In this document: piece after piece, positions 8,139-16,700 of the stretch
How positions within the stretch are numbered: position 1 is the first letter of the stretch
Layout: every line of letters begins with the position of its first letter
Translations under genes and position numbers: made by a program
Notes under the pieces: model-generated
Told to the model about the DNA's origin: nothing
Database searches by the model: none
The model's input: the letters and a program-made list of their open reading frames with translations, nothing else
DNA from: Bacteroidales bacterium
GTDB lineage: Bacteria > Bacteroidota > Bacteroidia > Bacteroidales > UBA7960
Reading direction: 5' to 3'
Length of the DNA stretch: 23,705 bases
Assembly (NCBI GenBank): GCA_003554665.1
Contig: PWGY01000203.1
Coordinates: 1 to 23,705 of the forward strand

Positions 8139-9632
8139 TTATCGTATAATCCTGAGGCTTTTATTGAATCGTATGTTACTGGGAAATCTTTTGTTCGGAT
8201 CGAGGGATAACCATACAAACATGGCCCTTCCGACAATATGATCCTCTGGTACAAACCCCCAGTATCTTGAATCGGCTGAATTATGCCGGTTGTCTCCAAC
8301 CATCCAGTAATAATCCATGTCAAACGTATAGGTGTCGGTCTCCTTTCCGTTGATTATGATGCGGTTGTTTTTGGTTGTCAATTCGTTGCCTTCATAAACT
8401 GTGATGATTCTTTCATACAACGGTAAATTGTCCAGGTTAATTTCTACGGTGGCTCCTTTTTCCGGAATGTATAGTGGACCGAAATGGTCTTCATTCCATG
8501 GAAAGTTCTCGTTGTGCGGGAAAATATGCTGCTCACCCTGGCCCTCCGGACGGCTGACCCTGGTCACCGATTTAACACCTCCTGCCCGTTTTATTTCCAT
8601 GGCATTTTCTTCGGTCATGGCCAATATGTAAACGTCCTGTGAAGCCTGTCCCCAGTCAGTGATATTCAGCCTGTCAATGAGGCGGGCAGAAAGCCTTGTT
8701 CCATCGGTTACAACCCTGTAGTTATGTTGAACGTCCGGCGGATCGGGCAGGGGTTTATTGTTGATGTAATGGTTGCCCTCCCGGATGGCAAAGGTGTCAC
8801 CCGGAATGGCTACGCATCGCTTGATATAGTTCTCTCTTTTATCAACCGGCCTGTGGGTGATGTCAAAACGGTTCCAGACCGCATCGCGACCCATCTCTCT
8901 GACAAGCGAATAATAGCTCTGGTTTTGGAGCTGAAGGGCCACGGTATCTCCCTCGGGGTAATTGAAAACCACCACATCATTGTTACTGATTGAACGTATT
9001 CCCGGATACCGGTAATGAGGAAGCTGAATCCAGTCCAGGTAGGATTGCGTATGTTCAGTGAGTGGCATTGTATGGTGGGTGAAGGGAAATGCAATGGGAG
9101 TCCGGGGGATCTTTGGTCCGTAACTCAGCTTGCTCACAAAAAGGTAGTCGCCCACAAGCATGGATTTTTCCATGGAGGAGGTTGGTATGGTGTAGGCTTC
9201 CAGCATGAATGTGCGTATGATGGTGGCGGCGATTACGGCAAAAATGATGGCATCTGCCCACTCGCGGGTTGCAGTTTTTTTGATCACCGGGAGCCTGGAA
9301 GGATGCGTATATTCTTCATTCTTTGCAAACCCAAGGTAGGGCAGATAAAGAAAGGGAAAGAGTACACCCAGTGCCTGTTCTCCAAGTCCGTTTTTCCTGA
9401 AGCACTTCAGGGTTTCTACCACCATCAGTAAAAGGGTGAATACATTAATAAACGGAAGCAGAACAAAAATCAGCCACCACAAGGGCTTGTCAATGACTTT
9501 TAACCAGATATAGGCATTATACAAAGGAATAAGTGCTTCCCCCCCCTGGTAACCGGCTTTTCGAAATATTTTCCACAACCCTGCCAAAGATGCAAGGAAA
9601 AAAATCAGGGTTAAGATCATATACATGCTCAT
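8139..9632 (-). CDS. lepB: Signal peptidase I with N-terminal membrane extension
   Basis: 497 residues; the membrane protease that removes signal peptides from Sec and Tat substrates. Residues 1-110 form an extra hydrophobic domain with about three helices (3-20, 51-72, 88-101), seen in Bacteroidota LepB proteins. The usual anchor helix is at about 125-143. Catalytic Ser153 lies in IPTSSMEKS and the general-base Lys271 in YIKRCVAIPGDTF. The C-terminal signature box GDNRHNSADSRYWGFVP is at 446-462. The protein is longer than E. coli LepB (324) because of the extension and a large insertion between the Lys box and the GDN box (about 285-435). It starts 10 bp after dapB in a co-directional operon. 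The insertion may cap the active site, but that is inference. Confidence 0.95.
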   Translation of the reverse strand: MSMYMILTLIFFLASLAGLWKIFRKAGYQGGEALIPLYNAYIWLKVIDKPLWWLIFVLLPFINVFTLLLMVVETLKCFRKNGLGEQALGVLFPFLYLPYLGFAKNEEYTHPSRLPVIKKTATREWADAIIFAVIAATIIRTFMLEAYTIPTSSMEKSMLVGDYLFVSKLSYGPKIPRTPIAFPFTHHTMPLTEHTQSYLDWIQLPHYRYPGIRSISNNDVVVFNYPEGDTVALQLQNQSYYSLVREMGRDAVWNRFDITHRPVDKRENYIKRCVAIPGDTFAIREGNHYINNKPLPDPPDVQHNYRVVTDGTRLSARLIDRLNITDWGQASQDVYILAMTEENAMEIKRAGGVKSVTRVSRPEGQGEQHIFPHNENFPWNEDHFGPLYIPEKGATVEINLDNLPLYERIITVYEGNELTTKNNRIIINGKETDTYTFDMDYYWMVGDNRHNSADSRYWGFVPEDHIVGRAMFVWLSLDPNKRFPSNIRFNKSLRIIR

Positions 9633-9642
9633 GGCATTGAAG

Positions 9643-10377
9643 TTAAATCTTTAATAAATCCTTCATTGTAAATACTCCCTGTTTGCCTTGTACCCATTGA
9701 GCCGCAAGCAATGCACCTTCTGCAAATCCGCTTCGGTCATGTGCGGTATGCCTGATCTCGATGCTATCTATGACAGATTCATAGGAGACGACGTGAGTTC
9801 CGGTGATGTTTTCTATCCTGTAAGCCTTTACAGGCAATGTATCCCCCGGCAGGTTGTCATCTGCATTGCCCCATTTGCTTAAACCTTTTCTTGCGCGGAT
9901 TATATCGCTGGCCAGGGTAATGGCGGTGCCACTGGGAGCATCGAGTTTTTGAGTGTGATGGGTTTCGGTGATCCTGGGCCTGTAACCATCCATGTCGGAC
10001 AACATTCCGGCAAGGCAGCGGTTCAGTTCAAAAAAGAAGTTGACGCCAATGCTGAAGTTGGAAGCATAAAACAATGTTTGATTTTCTTTTTGGCACAAAG
10101 ACTCAATGGCTGGCAGTTCATTGAGCCATCCTGTTGTGCCTGTGATTACTGGCAAATGATAGCCGAAGCACTTCCGGATATTATCAGGGGCGGCTGCAGG
10201 GGTTGTAAATTCAATGGCCACGTCACACTCAGCCAGGCGATCACCTTCCGTCTCCCATTGCATTTCGTTGTCAATTACAACGCTGACCATATGGTTGCGG
10301 CCAAGGGCAATCTTTTCAATGGTTTTTCCCATTTTCCCGTATCCGATGAGAGCGATTTTCAGTTTTTTTTCCATCAT
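9643..10377 (-). CDS. dapB: 4-hydroxy-tetrahydrodipicolinate reductase
   Basis: 244 residues; reduces 4-hydroxy-tetrahydrodipicolinate with NAD(P)H, on the way to meso-diaminopimelate (wall crosslinks) and lysine. The N-terminal Rossmann motif GYGKMGK is at residues 12-18. The DapB signature ETHHTQKLDAPSGTA at 138-152 holds the catalytic His140 and Lys144 (E. coli H159/K163). Also present are IEFTTPAAAP at 55-64 and VITGTTGW at 77-84. It is a little shorter than E. coli DapB (273), which is typical of Bacteroidota. It starts 3 bp after the DUF5683 gene and is followed by lepB. The second codon is also ATG, so the start could be one codon later. Confidence 0.96.
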   Translation of the reverse strand: MMEKKLKIALIGYGKMGKTIEKIALGRNHMVSVVIDNEMQWETEGDRLAECDVAIEFTTPAAAPDNIRKCFGYHLPVITGTTGWLNELPAIESLCQKENQTLFYASNFSIGVNFFFELNRCLAGMLSDMDGYRPRITETHHTQKLDAPSGTAITLASDIIRARKGLSKWGNADDNLPGDTLPVKAYRIENITGTHVVSYESVIDSIEIRHTAHDRSGFAEGALLAAQWVQGKQGVFTMKDLLKI

Positions 10378-10380
10378 AAA

Positions 10381-11028
10381 TTAAAACCTGATCGTTACAG
10401 TAAATTGTGGTCCTTGCCTTGGAAATACATTCCCGGATGTTGAAGGAAGAGCAAATGAGTCCATGCCTAAACTGAGTTCTTCACCCACATCGAAATTCAT
10501 TAAATGGGCATCCACGCTGGCATCCAGAATATTCAGCAGATAAAGCGCAGCGGTAAGGATATAAGTTATTTCAAGGTTTCTCCTGTAAAAATCCATGGCC
10601 CTCTCGAGCATGGCAGTGGAATGTCTGGGGAAATCATCGACAGTGTTGGGGTTTCCATCCACTCTTGCAATCCAGGCTTGTCGCCATTTCTGGTACTCGG
10701 AATTGTTCATATCCAGAAAATAGTAAAGGGTTCCAAACCCGGCATAGATAATGGGGACTTTCCAGTATTTACGGTTGTAAATCTGCCCCATTCCGGGAAG
10801 GGTTGCTGAAAGCATGGCTGCTTTGGCTGGCGAAGGCTCGAAGGTTTCTTCCATATTTAACTCAGGATCTGGCCGGCTTTCCTGATCCTGAACCTGGGCC
10901 GTTGCGGTGGGAAGTATAAGAAAAACAAGCAGGAACAAACAGCCTGTTTTGACAAAAGGCTTCCACAAGGCGGCTTTGCCTGCCCTGTGGCCTGACGACT
11001 TATCCGTATGCACAGAATATTTCCACAC
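10381..11028 (-). CDS. DUF5683 membrane-associated protein
   Basis: 215 residues from a GTG start that lies 17 bp after the parB stop. No ATG exists before the conserved core; a TTG at residue 21 would give a more normal signal peptide, so the start is uncertain. A hydrophobic segment at 30-42 ending TATAQ is signal-peptide-like. The DUF5683 core begins MLSATLPGMGQIYNRKYWK at 72-90, is hydrophobic at 91-106 and 153-167, and includes NILDASVDAHLMNFDV at 166-181. The C-terminus, FTVTIRF, ends in an aromatic residue like an outer-membrane beta-strand; whether it is inserted there is not known. The function of the family is not established. Its fixed place between parB and dapB suggests a link to the envelope. 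Confidence 0.85.
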   Translation of the reverse strand: MWKYSVHTDKSSGHRAGKAALWKPFVKTGCLFLLVFLILPTATAQVQDQESRPDPELNMEETFEPSPAKAAMLSATLPGMGQIYNRKYWKVPIIYAGFGTLYYFLDMNNSEYQKWRQAWIARVDGNPNTVDDFPRHSTAMLERAMDFYRRNLEITYILTAALYLLNILDASVDAHLMNFDVGEELSLGMDSFALPSTSGNVFPRQGPQFTVTIRF

Positions 11029-11045
11029 CTTATTGTCTGCTGGCC

Positions 11046-11951
11046 TTATTGTGTTAAGAGTTCAGCGATCCGAAGCAGGTCACTTTCTGATCTGTAACTG
11101 ATTACAATGGAACCCTGCCCGTTGGTCCTGTTTTTTAGTTGTATCCGGGTGTTAAATCGCTCTTCCAGAATCTTCCTGAGCTCCCGGTGTTCTTTTTGGT
11201 CTGTTGTTTTTTGTTTTTTTGCCGGTTTTTTATGCTTTTCTTCCTCGCTGTTGAGCAATTGTCTGATGATTTCTTCAAGCTCCCTGACTGACAAGTCCTG
11301 TGCAAGCACATCCTGGTATACTTCCAGCTGGGTTTGGGGATCTTCCAGTGATAACAGGGCTTTGGCATGACCGGTGGAAATAAGTTCCTGACGAAGCCCA
11401 ATCTGGATCTCACCGGGAAGTTTAAGCAGCCTCAGAAAGTTTGCAATGGACGAACGGCTTTTGCCCAGTCTTTCACTCAGTGTTTCCTGGGTTAGTTTGT
11501 AGTCCTCTATCAATTGCTTATAACCCATTGCAATCTCAATGGGGTTCAGATTTTCGCGCTGGATATTTTCCACAATGGCCATTTCCAGCATGGTATTGTC
11601 TTCTGCTGCAATGATATAAGCCGGAATATCGGTTAATCCGGCCATTTTCGAGGCCTTAAGGCGTCTTTCTCCGGAAATGAGCTGAAGTTTATTGTCATCT
11701 ATTTTACGGAGAGTGATTGGTTGTATTACGCCTTGCTCCTTGATGGATGCGGCAAGGTCATTCAGCGCCTCCTCATCAAAATCGGTTCTGGGCTGGTGGG
11801 GGTTTACTTCAATGATGTCGATGGGTACTTTACCGATGGTACCCACAGCCAGAAGGTCTTTTTCCACATCATAAACAGGCTGGGGTTCCACGCCTGAATC
11901 ATCAAGCAATGCGCCTAGTCCTTTTCCTAAAGCACGTTTTTTGGCGTTCAT
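11046..11951 (-). CDS. parB: Chromosome-partitioning protein ParB (Spo0J family)
   Basis: 301 residues. ParB binds parS sites, spreads as a CTP-dependent DNA clamp and works with ParA to segregate the origin. Seen: the N-terminal KRALGKGLGALL (residues 5-16, typical ParA-contacting start), the CTP-pocket motifs GERRLKAS (94-101) and ENIQRENLNPIE (128-139), the helix-turn-helix LTQETLSERLGKSRSSIANF (153-172) and, after a charged linker (236-256), a C-terminal dimerisation region. Its ATG overlaps the parA stop as ATGA (11948-11951), implying translational coupling. I found no 16-bp parS consensus (TGTTNCACGTGAAACA) in the window. Confidence 0.97.
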   Translation of the reverse strand: MNAKKRALGKGLGALLDDSGVEPQPVYDVEKDLLAVGTIGKVPIDIIEVNPHQPRTDFDEEALNDLAASIKEQGVIQPITLRKIDDNKLQLISGERRLKASKMAGLTDIPAYIIAAEDNTMLEMAIVENIQRENLNPIEIAMGYKQLIEDYKLTQETLSERLGKSRSSIANFLRLLKLPGEIQIGLRQELISTGHAKALLSLEDPQTQLEVYQDVLAQDLSVRELEEIIRQLLNSEEEKHKKPAKKQKTTDQKEHRELRKILEERFNTRIQLKNRTNGQGSIVISYRSESDLLRIAELLTQ

Positions 11952-12751
11952 ATGTTTACTTTTTTGTCTTCTTCCGGTATTCTGGTCTGGTTGTTTTTCT
12001 GCAGTATTTCCCTTGCAAGATTCAGGTGGTTCAAAGACCCCCTGGAGTGGGCATCATGCATAATGATCGTTTCACCAAAGCTTGGTGCTTCTCCAAGTTT
12101 AATATTCCGGTAAATGATGGTGTCAAATACCAGATCCTGGAAATGCATTTTTACCTCCTCAACAACCTGGTTACCAAGACGGAGGCGGGCATCATACATG
12201 GTGAGCAGGATTCCCTCAATCTCCAGCTTGGGATTCAGCCTTGACTGTACAATTTTGATGGTATTGAGCAGCTTGCCAAGACCCTCCAGGGCAAAATATT
12301 CACATTGCACCGGAACGATCACCGAATCAGCTGCAGTAAGCGCATTGACTGTTACCAACCCAAGAGATGGTGAGCAGTCAATGACCACAAAATCATAATC
12401 ATCCTTGACCTGGTCGATCACCTTTTTCATCATTTTTTCCCTGTTGGGTAAATTGATGATTTCAATCTCTGCTCCCACAAGGTCAATGTGGGCCGGGATC
12501 AGATCCAGGTTTGGGGTTGAGGTTTCCAGCCTTATTTTTCTGGGATCCACATCATCGATGATGCTTTCGTATATACTGGTCTTTACTACCTTCGGATCGA
12601 TTCCTACCCCGGAAGTGGCGTTGGCCTGGGGGTCCGCATCAATCAGCAGGGTTTTGTACTCAAGCACGGCCATGCTGGCTGCAAGATTAATGGCTGTGGT
12701 CGTTTTTCCCACTCCTCCCTTTTGATTGGCGATGGCAATGACTTTACCCAT
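11948..12751 (-). CDS. parA: Chromosome-partitioning ATPase ParA (Soj)
   Basis: 267 residues; a nucleoid-binding ATPase whose gradient moves ParB-bound origins. The deviant Walker A is KGGVGKTT at 11-18, with the signature lysine K11. The Walker A' segment is LLIDADPQANATSG (35-48) and Walker B is FVVIDCSPSLG (about 121-131). There is no N-terminal DNA-binding extension, so this is the chromosomal (Soj) type rather than the plasmid type Ia. It heads the operon parA-parB-DUF5683-dapB-lepB-speA. The 164-bp upstream gap contains a promoter-like element and a hairpin. Confidence 0.97.
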   Translation of the reverse strand: MGKVIAIANQKGGVGKTTTAINLAASMAVLEYKTLLIDADPQANATSGVGIDPKVVKTSIYESIIDDVDPRKIRLETSTPNLDLIPAHIDLVGAEIEIINLPNREKMMKKVIDQVKDDYDFVVIDCSPSLGLVTVNALTAADSVIVPVQCEYFALEGLGKLLNTIKIVQSRLNPKLEIEGILLTMYDARLRLGNQVVEEVKMHFQDLVFDTIIYRNIKLGEAPSFGETIIMHDAHSRGSLNHLNLAREILQKNNQTRIPEEDKKVNI

Positions 12752-12832
12752 AACAGAATAACGTTCAAATTATTTGGTTCTTGTAATAATTGATTTCCCC
12801 CGACGGATTTATGGTCTTTTTCGGGGCAAATG

Positions 12833-12840
12833 CAAATTTA
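12833..12840 (-). promoter_or_regulatory. Bacteroidota-type -7 element upstream of parA
   Basis: The minus strand reads TAAATTTG followed by C, matching TAnnTTTG exactly, 81 bp upstream of the parA ATG. No convincing -33 TTTG is visible at the usual spacing. The leader would contain the CCCCGA/TCGGGG inverted repeat at 12798-12826 (arms of 6, 17-base loop). This is the only exact match in the parA upstream gap. Confidence 0.45.
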
Positions 12841-12906
12841 CAACTTCTCTAAGCTTTGGGGTGGTTTTTTTATGAAAAAAAAACGCCGACCTGTGATTTG
12901 CCTGCT

Positions 12907-12928
12907 AAAAGGGGATTATTCAATCCCC
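12907..12928 (-). terminator. Intrinsic terminator at the end of the membrane-protein gene
   Basis: Perfect 7-bp inverted repeat GGGGATT / AATCCCC with a 4-base loop (12911-12928), extendable by one A-T pair. On the minus strand the stem is followed by TTTTAGC. The stop codon and last three codons of the membrane-protein gene lie inside the hairpin. It would separate the nagZ transcript from parA. Confidence 0.6.
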
Positions 12929-13719
12929 TCCTGCGTCCAGTCTATTTCAGAACCCAGCAGACTATGCGGAATCAGGTAAACTAGCAGAAGCACAATGGAA
13001 GCTGCCAGCACCCATCCCCGGTGCTGCGGGTTCCTGAATACTTTCACAAGGGCAATGAGCCAGAAGATGAAGGCGAATGCTGTTTTGTTATCAGTGAGGT
13101 CAGTCCCCATGGGCCACCCTGTCCAGTAATCTCCAAAAGCGAATTTTTGGACAATTGGTCCGAAGATCAGACCGCCCAAAACAAATGTGGTAAATGTCAA
13201 AATGGTCAGGGTTGATGTCTTTTCCCTGAATATGGCAGCCAGACCAGCCCTTGTGCTGAAAAGCATCGCAATGAACATAAAGATGATGTGGGGGAGCAAT
13301 GCCCAGCCCGGTACGCTGTCTCTGAATCTTATAATGACTGGTTCTTCTGAAAGTGTCACCGTGGAACCCGCTTTCTCCAGGAATATCTGATACATGACTT
13401 TTCCTGCCGGCGGTTGTTGCGGGATGTAGGCTACCAACTGATCTCCTTCCCGCTCCAGGGGAGCCTGTGCCCACTGGTCATGGCTCGGATATCTTTTGTA
13501 CATAAAGTATCCGCCGATTTCACTGTCTTTTGCCTCAATCGATACAGGGGCATCCTCATGCTGATCATAGGTGCGGATCAGCCTGTAAGAAATTGATGAC
13601 TCTCCCAGTTCCACCTGACCCCTGTAAGGTTTCGTGGGGCCGGTCATTCGCTGGAAAATGGCGCTGGAAAGGGTAATGACAATGGCAATAATCCAGAAAA
13701 GAATGGTTTTGTTCTTCAT
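12916..13719 (-). CDS. Conserved-looking membrane protein of unknown function, five predicted helices
   Basis: 267 residues; I do not recognise a named family. Predicted topology: an N-terminal anchor helix (6-23), an extracytoplasmic, beta-rich domain (about 24-137, Ig-like pattern of alternating strands), then four helices at about 139-157, 170-190, 213-228 and 236-252. Arg/Lys-rich loops at 157-168 and 227-235 would be inside by the positive-inside rule, which puts the Trp- and Gly-rich loop FGDYWTGWPMGTDLTDNK (195-212) outside, next to the beta domain. That loop looks like a conserved functional site. The gene starts 6 bp after the NagZ fusion gene, so it is co-transcribed with it, and it ends in an intrinsic terminator. 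A role at the wall or in envelope redox is possible but unsupported. Confidence 0.8.
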   Translation of the reverse strand: MKNKTILFWIIAIVITLSSAIFQRMTGPTKPYRGQVELGESSISYRLIRTYDQHEDAPVSIEAKDSEIGGYFMYKRYPSHDQWAQAPLEREGDQLVAYIPQQPPAGKVMYQIFLEKAGSTVTLSEEPVIIRFRDSVPGWALLPHIIFMFIAMLFSTRAGLAAIFREKTSTLTILTFTTFVLGGLIFGPIVQKFAFGDYWTGWPMGTDLTDNKTAFAFIFWLIALVKVFRNPQHRGWVLAASIVLLLVYLIPHSLLGSEIDWTQEGIE

Positions 13720-13725
13720 GTTGTT

Positions 13726-16700
13726 TTATTGATTTAAGGTGCTTTCGGTGGTAAAATGATCTAAAGTTCTGTTGTGCCGGATTGCGTCATAAATGATCTG
13801 GTGGATGTCTGTTCGTATGTTTTCCCTGATCAGCAGCCTGTTATCCTGATCGGGGTAGGTTCGGTTGGAAAGAAATACGTACACCAGGTTTTCAGCCGGG
13901 TCTGCCCATGCATATGTTCCTGTAAAACCACTATGCCCGAAGCTCATCGGGGAGGCGCTCTTACAGGCAGGTCCGGACTCCGGAGCGTCAAGTGATGGTT
14001 TATCAAACCCCAGTCCACGCCTGTTGTCATTGTCAGGAAACTGTACCTTTGTAAACTCCTCGAGGGTATTTGCCCGGAAAAATTGCCGATCGCCATAATT
14101 ACCGCCCTGCAGAAACAATTGCATCAGAACAGCGAGCTCTCCGGCACTGGAAAACAGCCCCGCATGGCCACTAACTCCTCCCAGCATGGCTGCGGCCGGA
14201 TCATGGACATGCCCCCGGACTATCTGTCTTCGCCACAATGTATCCTTTTCGCTTGGTGTGATTTGGCCCGGATCAAAACGCTGAAGCGGGTTGAACCCCG
14301 TGAGTGAGAGTCCAAGGGGTTTGTATAAAAAATGTTCTGTGAACTGATCCAGTGTTTGTCCGGTAATATTTTTTACAATTTCTGCGAGCAGGATGAACCC
14401 AAGGTCACTATATAGATAATTGTTGCTATCGCGCAGTTCAGATTGGGCAATTTTTCGGAAAATCGTATCGCGGTAGCTTTGATGCATATACATCCCGTCA
14501 GCAACCTGAATATTGAAACCATCAGAGAAATTGTCTGAATATACTCCTTCGGCATATTCTCCTTCTTCCATTGTGGAGAGGTAGAAAGGGATCCAGGAGG
14601 TCAACCTTGCCTGGTGTGAAAGAATATCCCGGATAGATATTGGCTGTTTGTCCGACTCTTTCAGCCAGGGAAGATAGTCTCCGAGGGTTTTGTCCAGATC
14701 CATCCGTCCCTGGTCAACCAGCCGCATGACGGCGGCTGTTGTTGCTGCTACTTTGGTGACCGATGCCACATCATAAAGATCGGAAAGGGATACCTGCTGT
14801 AAGCTATCATAGGTATGGTGACCGAAGGCCTTGTTATAAATCATGATCCCGTCTTTGATCACAGCGATCTGGCAGCCGGGGTAAGCTCCGGTCCTGATCC
14901 CTTTTTCAGCAAGAGAATCAATCTGGCTGAGCAGGGGGGATGGAACCCCGGCTTCTTCCGGGTATCCGTATCTTATTCTAACAGGTTCGGGGCTGATGAT
15001 TCCCTGTCCGGCATCAAATGCCGGCCTGGCACTTACCGGAAGCCTTCCTGTGGTCTGGATGCCCCCAAAGATGGCCTGAGCAGCTGCATGTTCAAAATGT
15101 GCTCCATCTTCATAAGCCACCACGATGGCATCGGTGTCCAATATCTCCTCTTCGAAAAAAGTAAGGCTGTATGGATTGGCAAAAAGCGAAAGAATCACAT
15201 CTTTTCTCTGCGAAAGGGTATGAATCAGGCCGATCGATTCCGGCGTTATACCATATTCGGCTGATACGAACATGCTGTTGTTGTGCAGGGAAACGATGAC
15301 CAGGTCATATTTTTCAAGTTTGGCCATTACTTGAAGGGCCCTGTCCGGAGGGTGTTTTTTGTCAATTCCGTAGACAGATACAGGGGCATATTTGTTCAGC
15401 ATTTGATGAAAAGGATTGCCAGGCTTCTCTCCAATCGATAGTGCCGCTATCCGGCGATGGTTGAAATCTGACAAGGGGATCAGATCCTTTTCGTTCCGAA
15501 CCAGGGTAACTGCTGCTTCGGCCAGTTGTTTCTTAAGCAATTTGGTGGAGGGTTGGTTTAACTCATCAATCAGCCCGTTGGGAAAAATAAAATCAAAGTC
15601 ATCGAGACCGGCTTTCTCCTTGTAATATAATATTTTTCTGCATCGTTCATTGATAAGTTCTTCAGTGATCAGACCGTCCTGAACGGCTTTTTTGATTGTT
15701 CCAATGGCAGCAGGAACGTCCTCAGGTAGCAGCAGAATGTCATTGCCGGCCATCAGTGCGCGCAGCTCAAGTTCTCCGGGTTCAAAATAGTCAGATACGC
15801 CGCGCATGTCGAGTGCATCAGTGATTACCAGCCCCTGAAAACCCATTTCCTCTTTGAGCAGCCGGGTAACGATATTATAGGAGAGTGTAGACGGCAGTTT
15901 GGCTTCAGGTTCGAGTGAGGGAATTTCAAGGTGGGCTACCATCACACTGTGAAGCCCTTTGTTGATCAGCTCCCTGAAAGGGTAAAAATGAATGGAATCC
16001 AGTTCTTCATAGCTTTGACGCAGGAGGGGGAGTGTATGATGTGAATCTGCATCTGTATCGCCATGACCCGGAAAGTGTTTGGCAGAGGCGAAAATACCCG
16101 CATCCTGCAGGCCCTGCATGTAGGCCAGGCCCTTTTGGGCAACCTTTTTCCTTGATTCACCAAATGCCCTGAAATTGATTACCGGATTATCTGCATTGTT
16201 GTTGACATCAATTACTGGGGCAAAATTCATGTGCACACCAAGCCGTCTGAGTTGCCGGCCGATTTCCATTCCCATCTCATAGATCAGCCGGTCGTCTTCA
16301 ATGGCCCCCAGTGTCATCTGCCTGGGGAAAACAATGGTGCTGTCGAGCCGCATGCTTGGGCCCCATTCCGCATCCATGGCAATCAATACCGGAGTTTTTG
16401 CCTGGCTCTGGATCCTGTTGGTCATGGCAACCTGCTGTTTAGGGCCTCCGCGGAAAAAGGCAACTCCCCCTACATTATAGTCACTGATCTCCCGGACTAT
16501 CTGATCATAATAGGCCTCATCACGGTCTGTATAAACACGGATCATCAGCAGTTGCGCAATTCGCTCTTCAAGGTTGAGTGAGGTAAAAACTGAATCCACC
16601 CATGGGGTATTGTAATCCTGTGTCCCCTGTGGAATAGGCAGGGGTAGTTCATTGTTATGGCTTGCAACCGGGCTTGTCGAAAGAAAAATGGTAATAAAAA

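Noticed and set aside
9949..10443. Plus-strand ORF of 164 codons opposite dapB
   Set aside because: Antisense to the DapB catalytic signature; a shadow frame.
10381..11028. GTG start of the DUF5683 gene as a sign of a truncated or frameshifted gene
   Set aside because: The frame is intact through the full DUF5683 core and spacing to parB is normal; an alternative start codon is enough to explain it.
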